DNA of 32,354 nt from an uncultured Litoreibacter sp. (GTDB lineage: Bacteria > Pseudomonadota > Alphaproteobacteria > Rhodobacterales > Rhodobacteraceae): contig CALHHY010000059.1 of NCBI GenBank assembly GCA_938030665.1, positions 1 to 32,354 of the forward strand. The letters are read 5' to 3'. Below the pieces are notes generated by a model that saw nothing but the letters and a program-made list of their open reading frames with translations, made no database searches and had not been told where the DNA came from. The translations under genes and the position numbers were made by a program. This document shows positions 23,559 to 32,354 of this stretch, in pieces (positions within the stretch are counted from its first letter, which is position 1; the number at the start of each line of letters is the position of its first letter).

Positions 23559-26150
23559 CTAGAACTGATCCAGCAACCGATTGAGATAGTCACGCTCGAT
23601 CTCGGGGCGGTCCTGCTCGCCGGAGCGGCGGCGGATTTCGTCAAGCAGCTCTTTCGAACGACGCTGCGCTAGTTCCTCGCCCAACAGCTGCTCATCCGTG
23701 CCGATATTGCCATTCTGCCCTTGTTCACGCCCCAAGGGATCACGACCGCGTTGATTTCCGGCCTGCTGGCCATTCTCTGCGCCGGGCTGCCCCTGTTGCT
23801 GGTTTTCGGCCATCGCTTCGCCTAGATTGCGCAACCCGTCGCGCAGCGCGTCCATGGCATCGGACTGAGCGCCAAGCGCATCTGCGGTGCGGTCGTCGCG
23901 CAGCGCTCCTTCGGCACGGCCCATCGCGTCATCGGCGCGTTCCAGTGCATCACGCGCGGCCTCCCCAGCCTCGGTCCCGGCGCCGGGCAGTGGCTGGCTG
24001 CGCTGACGATTCAACTCATTGCGCAATTGCTGCTGGCGTTCGGCCAAGCTGTCACCGAGCTGAGCACCGCCGTCCTGCTGACCCTGACCCTGCCGTTGGC
24101 CGGGTTCCTGCCCTTCGCCGCCTTCACCCTGATTTTGCGCCTGACCTTCACCGCCGCCACCCTCATGGCTTTCGCCTCGGCCCTGGCCACCATTGCGTCC
24201 TTCATTGTCACCGCTTTCGCCGGCCTGCGCACCGGGGTTGAACTGTTCCTGCAGGTCGCGGAATGCCTCGTCACTAAGTCCTTGCTGATCCCGTAGGGTT
24301 TCCTGAATACCCTCCATCGCCTGCTCGCCGGGGCTTTGGCCGCCCTGACCCTGCTGGCCCTGGGTCACCTGCATGTTCTCCATCATTTCCATCAGCTGCT
24401 GCAAAAGCTCCTGCGCCTCGGCAGTGCGGCCCTCACGCATCAGCTCTTCAATTCGGTCGAGCATGTCCTGCAGGTCGTTCTGCGTCATCTGCTGCTGGTC
24501 GCCCTGTTGCTGCTGACCGGGTTCCTGCGGGTTCTGGGCGAGTTGCTCGATATACTCGCGCATCGCCTCAGACAGCTCTTGCATCAGCTCGGATATCTCG
24601 TCTTGCGTCGCGCCGTCTTCCATGGCCTGGTTCAGCCGTTCCTGCGCGCGCTGCAGCCGGGCCAGCGCGTCGGAAAGCCTGCCGTCCTCCAAAAGCGTCG
24701 CCGCCTCCCAGAGCATCTGCGCAATCTCGTCGCGTTTTTCTTCGCTCATGCCCCATTCGCTGTGCACATCCAGCCGGTCCAGGGCACGCCGGATTGTCAG
24801 ATAGGCCGTCTCATTCGGGAAGAAGTCCTCGGGCTGGTAGGTGATGGTCCGCAGGATCTGGCTCACCCGATCTGCATTGAGCCGCGACCACAGCAGGTCG
24901 CGCCGCTGCTCGATCACGGCCGCCGCAATGGGCTGGAAAAAGCGCCGACCGGGCAGGACCGTTTCCACGACGGAGGTATCGCTTTCATTGCCGGCGGCAT
25001 CCAAAACGTCGAGCGAAAAGCGGACCTGCAGGCCTGCCCAAGGATGTTGCGACATGTTCTCGACCAGCAGCTCGGTGAAATCGGCGCGGTCGCCGCTGAT
25101 GGGCATGGGAAGGTCAAGGACCACGGCCTCCCTCGGTTCGGGATCGATTGTCAGCCCGTAGCGCCGGTCGACATTGACCAGATCAAGGATGATTGTCGTG
25201 CTGCCGGCGGTCACGCCGTAATCGTCCTGCGCGGCAAAAGGCAGGCGCAGTTCGCCATCTACATTGCGCTCAATCTCGCCGGCCAGGGCGACGGTCGGCG
25301 GCTGGTCGGCGCGGGCATTCACGGCCCAAAGCCGTTCCTCCACGGACAGCTCGCCGCTTTTGTTGACTTCGATGTTGAATGCCGACTGCGGCTCTTCAGG
25401 TTTTGGCGCGCCTGACAGGGTTTCCGACCAATCGATGGAACCGAGCTGACCGTATAGCCGCATCGTCACCTGACTACCGGTCGGCACCTCGAACGCATCG
25501 GCCCGAACGTCTGGCAGATAGATCGTGGGTTTGCCCGTGTACGCGGGCGGCTCCACCCAGGCTTCCCAGCTGGGGCCCGCAATGACGGCCTCACCTGGCG
25601 TACCGGGCAGCACCCCTTGGGGCGCGCCAAGCCGCAGGATGGAGCCGAAGATCACGGCGATCCCGAAAAGCAGGAGTGCGGCGTAGCGGAGGGCAAACGG
25701 GTCCCGGTCGGAGACCTGCAGGTCGGGGGAGACAGGTTTTGCACCCGCCAGTACCCGCTTGTTGCGCAGGATATGCGCCTCCCAAACGGTGCGGGAGGCC
25801 GCGTCGTCAGCCCCGATCGCCATGTCGTCAAATGTAGCCGTCAGTGGCCGCCCGGGCATGGATCGATCAAGCCGGTCAACCGCGTCGTCATGACTGACCC
25901 AGCTGAAATGACGCTTCACATACCACAGCCCGAAAGCAAAACCCGCCAGCAGCGCGACTGCGCCAAGCCAGAAGCCTTCCACGGGCACCTGCGTATGCCA
26001 GCCGAAAGACAGAATGACAAAAAACAGCAGCAGAACCGACCAGAGCGGCCAGAAGGCGCGCACGATCTGTTCGGCAATCATGCCAGCCCGCGTGATCCAG
26101 AGGGGGCGGCGCAGTTTGGACAGTTCGATCTTGCGGTCGTGCTCGTTCAC
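23559..26150 (-). CDS. TIGR02302/DUF4175 family membrane protein
   Basis: This 863-residue protein matches the TIGR02302 (DUF4175) family of alphaproteobacteria, whose function is unknown. Three membrane segments are visible (about 35-50, 58-77 and 153-172), followed by a large, presumably periplasmic region with beta-rich stretches such as WVEPPAYTGKPTIYLPD. A coiled-coil-prone helical part (about 450-560) comes next. Then there is a long low-complexity tract rich in Gln, Gly and Glu (about 540-800), with runs such as QEPGQQQQGDQQQ, before a C-terminal RRRSGEQDRPEIERDYLNRLLDQF. The intact frame and conserved ends argue that the repeats are real rather than decay. It lies 25 bases after lysA and is probably co-transcribed with it. 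Confidence 0.9.
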   Translation of the reverse strand: MNEHDRKIELSKLRRPLWITRAGMIAEQIVRAFWPLWSVLLLFFVILSFGWHTQVPVEGFWLGAVALLAGFAFGLWYVKRHFSWVSHDDAVDRLDRSMPGRPLTATFDDMAIGADDAASRTVWEAHILRNKRVLAGAKPVSPDLQVSDRDPFALRYAALLLFGIAVIFGSILRLGAPQGVLPGTPGEAVIAGPSWEAWVEPPAYTGKPTIYLPDVRADAFEVPTGSQVTMRLYGQLGSIDWSETLSGAPKPEEPQSAFNIEVNKSGELSVEERLWAVNARADQPPTVALAGEIERNVDGELRLPFAAQDDYGVTAGSTTIILDLVNVDRRYGLTIDPEPREAVVLDLPMPISGDRADFTELLVENMSQHPWAGLQVRFSLDVLDAAGNESDTSVVETVLPGRRFFQPIAAAVIEQRRDLLWSRLNADRVSQILRTITYQPEDFFPNETAYLTIRRALDRLDVHSEWGMSEEKRDEIAQMLWEAATLLEDGRLSDALARLQRAQERLNQAMEDGATQDEISELMQELSEAMREYIEQLAQNPQEPGQQQQGDQQQMTQNDLQDMLDRIEELMREGRTAEAQELLQQLMEMMENMQVTQGQQGQGGQSPGEQAMEGIQETLRDQQGLSDEAFRDLQEQFNPGAQAGESGDNEGRNGGQGRGESHEGGGGEGQAQNQGEGGEGQEPGQRQGQGQQDGGAQLGDSLAERQQQLRNELNRQRSQPLPGAGTEAGEAARDALERADDAMGRAEGALRDDRTADALGAQSDAMDALRDGLRNLGEAMAENQQQGQPGAENGQQAGNQRGRDPLGREQGQNGNIGTDEQLLGEELAQRRSKELLDEIRRRSGEQDRPEIERDYLNRLLDQF

Positions 26151-26175
26151 TGCGGGGCTCCCTTTGGCGTGGCGG

Positions 26176-27441
26176 CTACAGCCATTCAGGAATGGTATCT
26201 CGATTTATCATTTCGTCAAAGCTTGGCCGGGCGCGAATGACAGCGAATTGATCCTTTTGGACCAAAACCTCCGGGATCATCGGGCGGGAGTTATATTCAG
26301 ACGCCATCACCGCCCCATATGCCCCTGCCGAGCGGAAGGCGATCAGCTCCCCCGGTGCCATCGCCGCCATGTCGCGGCCCTTGGTAAAGGTGTCGCCCGA
26401 TTCGCAAACGGGGCCGACCACGTCATAACGGGCAGGCTCAGCCCCCGGCGCGGGCTCGTTCAGTGGGATAATATCATGATGCGCGCCATACATGGCAGGG
26501 CGGATCAGGTCATTCATCGCCGCGTCCACGATCAAGAACTGCCGATCCTCCCCCTCCTTCACATAGATCACTTCGGAGACCAGCACCCCGGCATTGCCCG
26601 CAATTAACCGCCCCGGCTCAATCTCGATCTCGCAGCCCAGATGGCCGACTTCTTCGCGGATGACCTGCCCGAAATCGCGGGGCAGCGGGGGGTCGGCGTT
26701 GGACCGCTCATAGGGGATGCCGAGCCCGCCACCCAGATCAAGGCGGGAGATCTCATGCCCCTCAGCGCGCAGCTGCTCGGTCAGCTCGGCCACTTTTCGG
26801 AAAGCCAGCCGGAACGGGTCCAGATCGACCAACTGGCTGCCGATATGGACGTCGATGCCGATGACCTTCAGCCCTGGCAGCTTGGCGGCCTGTGCATAGA
26901 CGGCGGAGGCGCGCGAAATCGGGATTCCAAACTTGTTCTCGGACTTACCCGTCGCGATCTTCTCATGGGTCTTCGCGTCCACGTCGGGGTTGACCCGGAT
27001 GGTGACAGGCACCTCCGCGCCCAGCCTTGCGGCGACGCCTGACAGCCGCGCCATCTCTGGCTCGCTTTCAATGTTGAACTGACGGATGCCGCCTTCGATG
27101 GCCGTCTGCATCTCCTCCTCGGTCTTGCCGACGCCAGAGAACACAATGCGCTCCCCCGGGATGCCCGCGGCCCGCGCGCGGCGATATTCGCCGCCCGACA
27201 CGACATCCATGCCCGCGCCAAGATCGCCCAGAAGCTTCAGCACAGCCTGGTTGGAATTGGCCTTCATCGCGTAGCAGACCAGATGCTCCATCCCGTCCAG
27301 CGCCTCGTCGAACAGCTTGTAGTGCCGGGTCAGGGTGGCGGCGGAATAGCAATAAAAAGGTGTGCCAACGGATGCCGCGATCTCGGCAAGCGGAACGTCT
27401 TCGGCGCAGAGCATGCCGTCGCGGTAAAGGAAATGGTCCAT
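26176..27441 (-). CDS. lysA: Diaminopimelate decarboxylase
   Basis: LysA is the PLP enzyme that decarboxylates meso-diaminopimelate to L-lysine, the last step of lysine synthesis. The 421-residue product has the PLP lysine K60 in CYAMKANSN, the GAGMDVVSGGEYRRA and KFGIPI blocks, HIGSQLVDLDPF, LDLGGGLGIPY, EPGRLIAGNAGVL and the second-domain active-site motif CESGDTFTKGRD. This is the complete set for the alanine racemase-like fold. It starts three bases after the DUF2834 gene and is followed by the DUF4175 gene; I recall lysA and TIGR02302 genes as neighbours in related genomes. Confidence 0.97.
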   Translation of the reverse strand: MDHFLYRDGMLCAEDVPLAEIAASVGTPFYCYSAATLTRHYKLFDEALDGMEHLVCYAMKANSNQAVLKLLGDLGAGMDVVSGGEYRRARAAGIPGERIVFSGVGKTEEEMQTAIEGGIRQFNIESEPEMARLSGVAARLGAEVPVTIRVNPDVDAKTHEKIATGKSENKFGIPISRASAVYAQAAKLPGLKVIGIDVHIGSQLVDLDPFRLAFRKVAELTEQLRAEGHEISRLDLGGGLGIPYERSNADPPLPRDFGQVIREEVGHLGCEIEIEPGRLIAGNAGVLVSEVIYVKEGEDRQFLIVDAAMNDLIRPAMYGAHHDIIPLNEPAPGAEPARYDVVGPVCESGDTFTKGRDMAAMAPGELIAFRSAGAYGAVMASEYNSRPMIPEVLVQKDQFAVIRARPSFDEMINRDTIPEWL

Positions 27442-27444
27442 GAT

Positions 27445-27756
27445 CTAGGCCTTTGAACGCAGGAAAAGATAAAGCGGCAGGCCGCAGCTGACGCCGATGC
27501 AGAAAGTCGCCGGGATCGCGACCAGGTTCACCCAAGCCCGGCGCTGCCATGTCTCGACAATCACCCAGAGGGTCAGCGTCACCGCCGCAACCGTCAGATC
27601 CCAGACCAGCCCGGAGGTCGCCGCGTTGACATGCCACGCCTCGACCATACCAGCCAGCGAGTAGCCGTTTTCGTTGAACCAAGCGATGAACCAGCTCATC
27701 GGGTGGATTGTCCCCCAGACAGCAAGCGCAAGGTAGATCAGTCGCATTTTGGACAT
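27445..27756 (-). CDS. DUF2834 family membrane protein
   Basis: This small protein of 103 residues has about three hydrophobic helices (RLIYLALAVWGTIHPMSWF, GLVWDLTVAAVTLTLWVIV, and AIPATFCIGVSCGLPLYLFL) and ends LFLRSKA. The N-terminal GTIHPMSWFIAWFNENG and the C-terminal GLPLYLFLR match the DUF2834 pattern; the function is unknown. ATG 27756 is preferred because AGGAG lies eight bases upstream; the open frame extends 17 codons further but without an RBS. It is the first gene of the run with lysA and the DUF4175 gene. Confidence 0.82.
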   Translation of the reverse strand: MSKMRLIYLALAVWGTIHPMSWFIAWFNENGYSLAGMVEAWHVNAATSGLVWDLTVAAVTLTLWVIVETWQRRAWVNLVAIPATFCIGVSCGLPLYLFLRSKA

Positions 27757-27893
27757 GGTCGGGCTCCTTTGTGACCGTTTCATAGCGGTACGCAGGAGGG
27801 CGGTCACCGGATGGACTTAATGCAATTGGAATGCCGGGAAAACCCCGCCAAACGGCCATAAACAGGACATGATCCGTACCTAATCCCTCGTTC

Positions 27894-27901
27894 TTAACCA
27901 T
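27894..27901 (+). promoter_or_regulatory. CtrA-like half-site upstream of the PAP2-type gene
   Basis: TTAACCAT, the octamer described as a CtrA half-site in alphaproteobacteria, occurs 22 bases before the ATG at 27923. There is no second half in the usual spacing, so this is a weak candidate only. Confidence 0.2.
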
Positions 27902-27922
27902 ATTGGGGAGCATTCGGAAAAT

Positions 27923-28921
27923 ATGAGGACATTCTTTGCCTTTTCGGTGGCCTATGTGCTGGTCGCTATACTTGTTCTCTTTGTTTCCCGTGATCACCCT
28001 GGCGCCCAGCTTTATGACGGGCTGGTGCAGTCGATCCAGACCGCCCGCGCCTTCGTTGGCTACCTGCCTGCCATTGTGGTGGGGCTCGCCCTGCTGGCAA
28101 CGGCGGGCAGCCAGTTTGTCAGCCGCCAGTCGATGGCGGCTATTGGCTGGGGGCTCGGCGCCTGCTTGCTATTTCCGCTTGGCTTCACCTTCGTCAAATC
28201 CTCTATGCCGTTTATCAGCCCGTTTTACGCCGACCCTGCATTGGCCGCCTTCGACCGGGCGTTGCATGGCGGCGTTGACCCATGGCAGCTGACCCATGTG
28301 CTGGCGCCTTACATCGACGCGGATTTCATCAGCCTGCTTTACTTCGTGATCTGGGGGCTGCCTGCCGCTTTCCTGCCGGTGATCATCGCAACCTGTGACA
28401 ACGATCTGGGGCGGCGCAATCGGTTTCTGGTGCTCTACGCCTTTATCTGGATCGGCCTCGGCAATGTGCTGGCCTATGCGGGCAGCTCCGTCGGGCCGGT
28501 GTTCTATGACCAGTTGATGGGCACGGATCGCTTTGCCGACCTTGCCGTGGCACTGCAGGCCAGCGGCTTGGCGCAGACGGAATTTGCGTTGATCCAAGAC
28601 CGGCTCTGGGCGCTGTTTGAGGCGCAATCGCAAAGCGTGGGCTCCGGGATTTCGGCCTTCCCGTCGATTCATAACGGGGTCGCCACAATTGTAATGCTCT
28701 ATCTGTGGGAGCGGTCTCGCTGGCTGGCGCCCGTAGGTTTGGCCTTCTCAGGTTTGATTCTGTTCAGTTCCGTGTATGTCGGGTGGCACTATGCTGTGGA
28801 CGGCTATGCCTCCATCGCGCTGGTCACGCTGGCGTGGACCGGCCTGCGACGCCTCGACCTTGCCCCGCGCGCTGCCGTCCAGCAAGCCACCCCTGCGCCG
28901 GTTATGGTGCCTGCGGAATAG
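27923..28921 (+). CDS. PAP2/Aur1-like membrane phosphatase or phosphotransferase
   Basis: This 332-residue integral membrane protein has about six to seven hydrophobic segments and the later two PAP2-superfamily motifs: FPSIHNG with H250, and SVYVGWHYAVDGYA with H289 and D293. The first PAP2 motif is not obvious, as in the PAP2_3 (Aur1/Ipt1) branch, which includes inositolphosphotransferases and lipid phosphatases. FDRALHGGVDPWQLTH near residues 110-125 also matches that branch. The catalytic residues should lie on the periplasmic side. The substrate is unknown; a lipid phosphate is likely by family. It is a single gene divergent from the DUF2834-lysA run. Confidence 0.82.
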   Translation: MRTFFAFSVAYVLVAILVLFVSRDHPGAQLYDGLVQSIQTARAFVGYLPAIVVGLALLATAGSQFVSRQSMAAIGWGLGACLLFPLGFTFVKSSMPFISPFYADPALAAFDRALHGGVDPWQLTHVLAPYIDADFISLLYFVIWGLPAAFLPVIIATCDNDLGRRNRFLVLYAFIWIGLGNVLAYAGSSVGPVFYDQLMGTDRFADLAVALQASGLAQTEFALIQDRLWALFEAQSQSVGSGISAFPSIHNGVATIVMLYLWERSRWLAPVGLAFSGLILFSSVYVGWHYAVDGYASIALVTLAWTGLRRLDLAPRAAVQQATPAPVMVPAE

Positions 28922-29053
28922 CCGCATCCCCCTCGCCCGGCCGCCCACGGGCGACGCAACGTCGCAATCAAATGGGTAGACCAAGCCGCATTGATCGTTA
29001 TCTGCTAAGGCGATATGACCGCGCAACCGAGCGCTAAAAAGAGGTGTGCTGCA

Positions 29054-30706
29054 ATGGCCGAGATCGAACGCGAAAGCATGGAATATGACGTGGTGATCGT
29101 GGGGGCTGGCCCGGCCGGTCTGTCCGCCGCCATCCGCCTCAAGCAGCTGGATGCCGACATCAACGTCGTCGTGCTGGAAAAAGGCTCCGAGGTTGGCGCG
29201 CATATCCTGTCAGGCGCGGTGCTGGACCCCTGCGGCCTGGACGCCTTGCTGCCCGAATGGCGCGACATGGACAGCCCGATCAAGGTGCCGGTCAAAAAGG
29301 ACAATTTCTATATGCTGGGCGAGGCCGGGCAGCTGCGCATCCCGAACTTCCCTATGCCGCCCCTGATGAACAACCACGGCAACTACATCGTTTCCATGGG
29401 CAATGTCTGCCGCTGGATGGCGGAGGTCGCGGAAGGCATGGGGGTGGAGATTTTCCCTGGCATGGCCTGCTCTGATCTGGTGTTTGGCGACAAGGGCGAG
29501 GTCAAAGGCGTGGTTGCCGGTGAGTTCGGCATCAGCGCGGACGGTACAAAAGGCGACGGCTACGAGCCGGGGATGGAATTGCACGGCAAATATGTCTTCC
29601 TGTCTGAAGGCGTGCGCGGGTCGCTGTCCAAACAGGTGATCGAGAAATACGACCTTGCCAAAGACAGCGGGCCGCAGAAATACGGCCTCGGCATGAAAGA
29701 GATTTGGGAGATTGACCCGGCAAAGCATTCCGAGGGCACGGTGACGCATACAATGGGTTGGCCGCTGAATTCGAACGCTGGCGGCGGGTCGTTCATCTAC
29801 CACCTCGACAACAACCAGGTCTATGTGGGTTTCGTGGTACACCTGAACTACAAGAACCCGCATCTCTTCCCCTACATGGAATTCCAGCGCTTCAAGCATC
29901 ACCCGATGGTGGCGGAGCTGCTGAAAGGCGGCAAACGAGTGGCATATGGCGCGCGCGCCATCACCGAGGGCGGGTATCAGGCGATGCCCAAGACCGCCTT
30001 CCCCGGCGGCGCGCTGCTGGGCTGTTCGGCCGGCATGGTCAACGTGCCGCGCATCAAGGGCAATCATAACGCCATGCTGTCCGGCAAAGCCGCGGCGGAA
30101 GCCGCCTTCAAGGCAATCCAGGACGGACGCAGCGGCGACACGCTGGAAGATTACGACACCGAGGTCAAAACCGGCCCGATTGGCAAGGACCTGAAGAAGG
30201 TCCGCAACGTCAAACCGCTATGGTCGAATTACGGGCTGACGGCCTCCCTCGCGCTTGGCGGGATGGACATGTGGATGAACACATTGTTCAACTTTTCGTA
30301 TTTCGGCACGCTCAAACATCGCAAGAGCGACGCGGAAGCGACAGAGGAAGCCTCCAAACATAAACCCATCGACTATCCCAAGCCCGATGGCACGTTGAGC
30401 TTTGACCGGCTCACCAATGTAGCCTTCGCCGCCACCAATCACGAGGAAAGCCAGCCTGCGCATTTGAAGCTGAAGGATGACGGCGTTCCGGTGTCGGTAA
30501 ACCTGCCGAAATATGCAGGCCCGTCAGCACGTTACTGCCCGGCAGGCGTCTATGAGTTCGTGACCGAGGAGGGCAAAGACCCCCGCTTCGTCATCAACTT
30601 CCAGAACTGCGTGCACTGCAAGACCTGCGATATCAAGGACCCCAGCCAGAATATTGTCTGGACGACGCCGCAAGGGGGCGACGGGCCGAACTACCCCAAT
30701 ATGTAA
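29054..30706 (+). CDS. Electron transfer flavoprotein-ubiquinone oxidoreductase
   Basis: ETF-QO passes electrons from reduced electron-transfer flavoprotein to ubiquinone, linking acyl-CoA dehydrogenases to the respiratory chain at the inner membrane. The 550-residue product has an FAD-binding GAGPAG (17-22) and LEKGSEVGAHILSGAVLDP. The middle block has GWPLNSNAGGGSFIYHL and GGYQAMPKTAFPGGALLGCSAGMVN. The C-terminal [4Fe-4S] domain has C495 in RYCPAGVYE and C519, C522 and C525 in NCVHCKTC. ATG 29054 is chosen because AGAGGTG is about eight bases upstream and the 13 codons before it do not fit the family. In this organism it would serve fatty-acid and branched-chain amino-acid oxidation. Confidence 0.96.
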   Translation: MAEIERESMEYDVVIVGAGPAGLSAAIRLKQLDADINVVVLEKGSEVGAHILSGAVLDPCGLDALLPEWRDMDSPIKVPVKKDNFYMLGEAGQLRIPNFPMPPLMNNHGNYIVSMGNVCRWMAEVAEGMGVEIFPGMACSDLVFGDKGEVKGVVAGEFGISADGTKGDGYEPGMELHGKYVFLSEGVRGSLSKQVIEKYDLAKDSGPQKYGLGMKEIWEIDPAKHSEGTVTHTMGWPLNSNAGGGSFIYHLDNNQVYVGFVVHLNYKNPHLFPYMEFQRFKHHPMVAELLKGGKRVAYGARAITEGGYQAMPKTAFPGGALLGCSAGMVNVPRIKGNHNAMLSGKAAAEAAFKAIQDGRSGDTLEDYDTEVKTGPIGKDLKKVRNVKPLWSNYGLTASLALGGMDMWMNTLFNFSYFGTLKHRKSDAEATEEASKHKPIDYPKPDGTLSFDRLTNVAFAATNHEESQPAHLKLKDDGVPVSVNLPKYAGPSARYCPAGVYEFVTEEGKDPRFVINFQNCVHCKTCDIKDPSQNIVWTTPQGGDGPNYPNM

Positions 30707-30756
30707 GCCCGCCTTTCAAGGCTACTGATTTACAACGACAAACGACGCAAGCGACA

Positions 30757-30781
30757 GGGGGGCGCATGGACATCGCCCCCC
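30757..30781 (+). terminator. Candidate terminator hairpin after ETF-QO
   Basis: GGGGGGCG (30757-30764) and CGCCCCCC (30774-30781) form a perfect eight-base stem with a nine-base loop, 50 bases after the ETF-QO stop. The following bases (TAAGACCTTACTTCTT) are only mildly T-rich, so termination efficiency is uncertain. Confidence 0.5.
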
Positions 30782-30835
30782 TAAGACCTTACTTCTTCGG
30801 TTAACATCAGCTGATTGAAGAAGCGGGCACCCTAT

Positions 30836-32354
30836 ATGAAACTGCGCATCACCACGGCCCTTTTCCTGGCCGCCACCAGCCTCAGCGCGCCGGTGACGGC
30901 CGAGGTTTCCGGCCCCTACCTTGCCGCGCGCCAAGCCAGCATCAATGCCGATTATACGGAGGCCGTGCGCTACTACTCCCGCGCGGTTGTGCAGGACCCG
31001 TCCAATGTGGCCCTTCTGCAAAACGCGATTATCGCTAATCTGGGGGCGGGTGATGTAGAAACGGCCGCCCGGATCGGCAACACCTATAAAGATGCCGGCG
31101 GCGACAACCCGATTGTCACCCTGGTGCGCAACATTGCCGCGCTGAAGGCAGGTGATTTCGGTCCCGCAGCCGAAGGCAGCACCCCGGGCGACGGGCTGGG
31201 GGCGTTGATTGACGGGCTGCTCAGCGGGTGGGCGCATATGGGCCTTGGCAATATGGCCGATGTAAACGCGACATTCTCCCGCGTGGCTGAGACCGCGGAT
31301 TTCGCAGCGCTCGCGCATTACCATCAGGCGCTGGCGCTGGCCCAGGTCGGCGATTTCGAGGCCGCGGACGAGATCTTGTCGGGTGAGCGTCATGGCAGCC
31401 TGTCCCTCTCCGTGCGGGGGGTGGAGGCCCACGCGCAAGTGCTGGTTCAACTTGATCGACCCGATGACGCGCTTGCCTTGCTGGACGCCGCTCTGATCGG
31501 CGGTTTCAGCCCGGAGCTTGAAGCCCTGCGTGACCGTATCGCCGGGGATCAGGCGGTCGTCTACACTTTCGCCACCACACCGCAGGAAGGCGCGGCTGAA
31601 GTGCTGTTCACCACTGCCGTGATCCTGCAAGGGCGCGCGGCACCACAAGACGTGCTGGTCTATTCGCGTCTCGCAAATTTCCTGCGCCCCGATCATGCAC
31701 AATCGGCGATCCTGAGCGCGGAACTGCTGGATGATCTGGGGCAATATAACCTTGCACAGGCCGCCTTTGCGCAGGTTCCTTCCAGCCACCCGACCTTCTT
31801 CTTTGCCGAGCTTGGCCGCGCCAATGCGCTCAACACGGCCGGCCGGGAAGACACCGCGATTGAGGTCCTCCAAGCGCTGTCGCGCGCCTATCCCGACAGG
31901 CCCCGCGTCCATGCCGCCCTGGGCGATTATCTTGGCCGGCAGGACCGCGACGCGGAGGCTATCATCGCCTACACCAAGTCTCTGGCGCTCAGCGGGGACG
32001 ACGATCGTATGGCGTGGCGCACCTACTACGCGCGCGGGATCGTGCATGAGCGGCTGGACGATTTCGCCGCGATGGAAGCCGATTTCCGCAAGGCGCTGGA
32101 GCTGCAACCCAACCAGCCTGACGTGCTGAACTACCTCGGCTACTCGCTGGTTGAACAGCGCAGCAAGCTCGACGAGGCCTTGGCGATGATCGAGACCGCC
32201 GTCGCGGAACGCCCCGAAAGCGGCTATATCACTGACAGCCTGGCCTGGGTCTACTACCGCCTTGGCCGCTATGAAGAGGCCGTTGCCCCGATGGAAAAAG
32301 CCGTCCAATTGCTGCCCGTTGACCCGATCATCAATGACCATCTGGGCGACGTCT
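30836..32354 (+). CDS. Secreted tetratricopeptide-repeat protein, 3' end cut off
   Basis: This gene continues past the window edge; 506 codons are visible with no stop. It begins MKLRITTALFLAATSLSAPV and has a Sec signal peptide cleaved near residue 22 (VTA-EV). The rest is a series of helical TPR units, for example AARQASINADYTEAVRYYSR after the signal peptide, LGRANALNTAGREDTAIEVL, and the best-matched units near the end: FRKALELQPNQPDVLNYLGY and SLAWVYYRLGRYEEAVAPME. TPR arrays mediate protein contacts; in the periplasm such proteins are often envelope scaffolds. The Shine-Dalgarno is weak (GAAG about 14 bases upstream). Confidence 0.85.
   Translation, partial: MKLRITTALFLAATSLSAPVTAEVSGPYLAARQASINADYTEAVRYYSRAVVQDPSNVALLQNAIIANLGAGDVETAARIGNTYKDAGGDNPIVTLVRNIAALKAGDFGPAAEGSTPGDGLGALIDGLLSGWAHMGLGNMADVNATFSRVAETADFAALAHYHQALALAQVGDFEAADEILSGERHGSLSLSVRGVEAHAQVLVQLDRPDDALALLDAALIGGFSPELEALRDRIAGDQAVVYTFATTPQEGAAEVLFTTAVILQGRAAPQDVLVYSRLANFLRPDHAQSAILSAELLDDLGQYNLAQAAFAQVPSSHPTFFFAELGRANALNTAGREDTAIEVLQALSRAYPDRPRVHAALGDYLGRQDRDAEAIIAYTKSLALSGDDDRMAWRTYYARGIVHERLDDFAAMEADFRKALELQPNQPDVLNYLGYSLVEQRSKLDEALAMIETAVAERPESGYITDSLAWVYYRLGRYEEAVAPMEKAVQLLPVDPIINDHLGDV

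Noticed and set aside
30722..32341. Long minus-strand open frame opposite the TPR protein gene
   Set aside because: The plus strand encodes a signal peptide and TPR units in this stretch; the minus-strand translation is rich in Arg, Gly and His with no recognisable domain, as expected for a shadow frame.

Overview
The window looks like chromosomal DNA from an alphaproteobacterium, most likely a member of the Rhodobacteraceae (Rhodobacter/Roseobacter group). This is inferred from high G+C coding sequence, protein families typical of that group (L-malyl-CoA lyase of the ethylmalonyl-CoA pathway, a TIGR02302/DUF4175 protein beside lysA, an ETF:ubiquinone oxidoreductase, an MJ0042 zinc-ribbon protein, multiple peptide deformylases), and gene order as I remember it from relatives. 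It is gene-dense. I see no tRNA, rRNA, CRISPR array, transposase, integrase or phage gene, and no gene-free stretch over 300 bases.

Layout. (1) 1-9178, minus strand: a long housekeeping run in transcription order folK, rpoZ, spoT/rel, DUF2062 gene, pdxJ, LysE-type exporter gene, acpS, lepB, a second lepB, rnc, era, DUF1491 gene (cut by the window edge). Many junctions overlap by 4-19 bases, so several genes are probably translationally coupled. (2) 9273-13103, mostly plus: a NYN-domain protein with a strong terminator, ispH, a small secreted protein on the opposite strand, then the overlapping trio DUF3429 - methyltransferase - rnhA. (3) 13114-15770, minus: three peptide deformylase paralogues overlapping by ATGA, then fmt and a small membrane protein. 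(4) 15934-19389, plus: a PatB/MalY-type C-S lyase, mcl1 and accA. (5) About 19400-21060: a short, visibly A+T-richer islet with an unrecognised protein and a methyltransferase. (6) 21065-22434, minus: plsC and a PPOX flavoprotein. (7) 22719-23462, plus: a zinc-ribbon membrane protein. (8) 23559-27756, minus: DUF2834 gene, lysA, DUF4175 gene. (9) 27923-end, plus: a PAP2/Aur1-like membrane protein, ETF-QO, and a secreted TPR protein cut by the window edge.

Functional themes. Block 1 joins stringent response, cofactor synthesis (pyridoxine, folate, ACP phosphopantetheinylation), protein secretion (signal peptidase) and RNA/ribosome maturation (RNase III, Era). Block 3 holds both ends of the N-formyl-methionine cycle: fmt adds the formyl group and the deformylases remove it. 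Mcl1, AccA and ETF-QO belong to acyl-CoA and C2/C3 carbon metabolism.

I did not find a clearly new defence or mobile system. The items most worth a second look are the third deformylase, which lacks both its metal-ligand cysteine and its catalytic glutamate; the low-G+C islet with an orphan protein; the tandem divergent signal peptidases; and a small secreted protein built from two copies of one motif.
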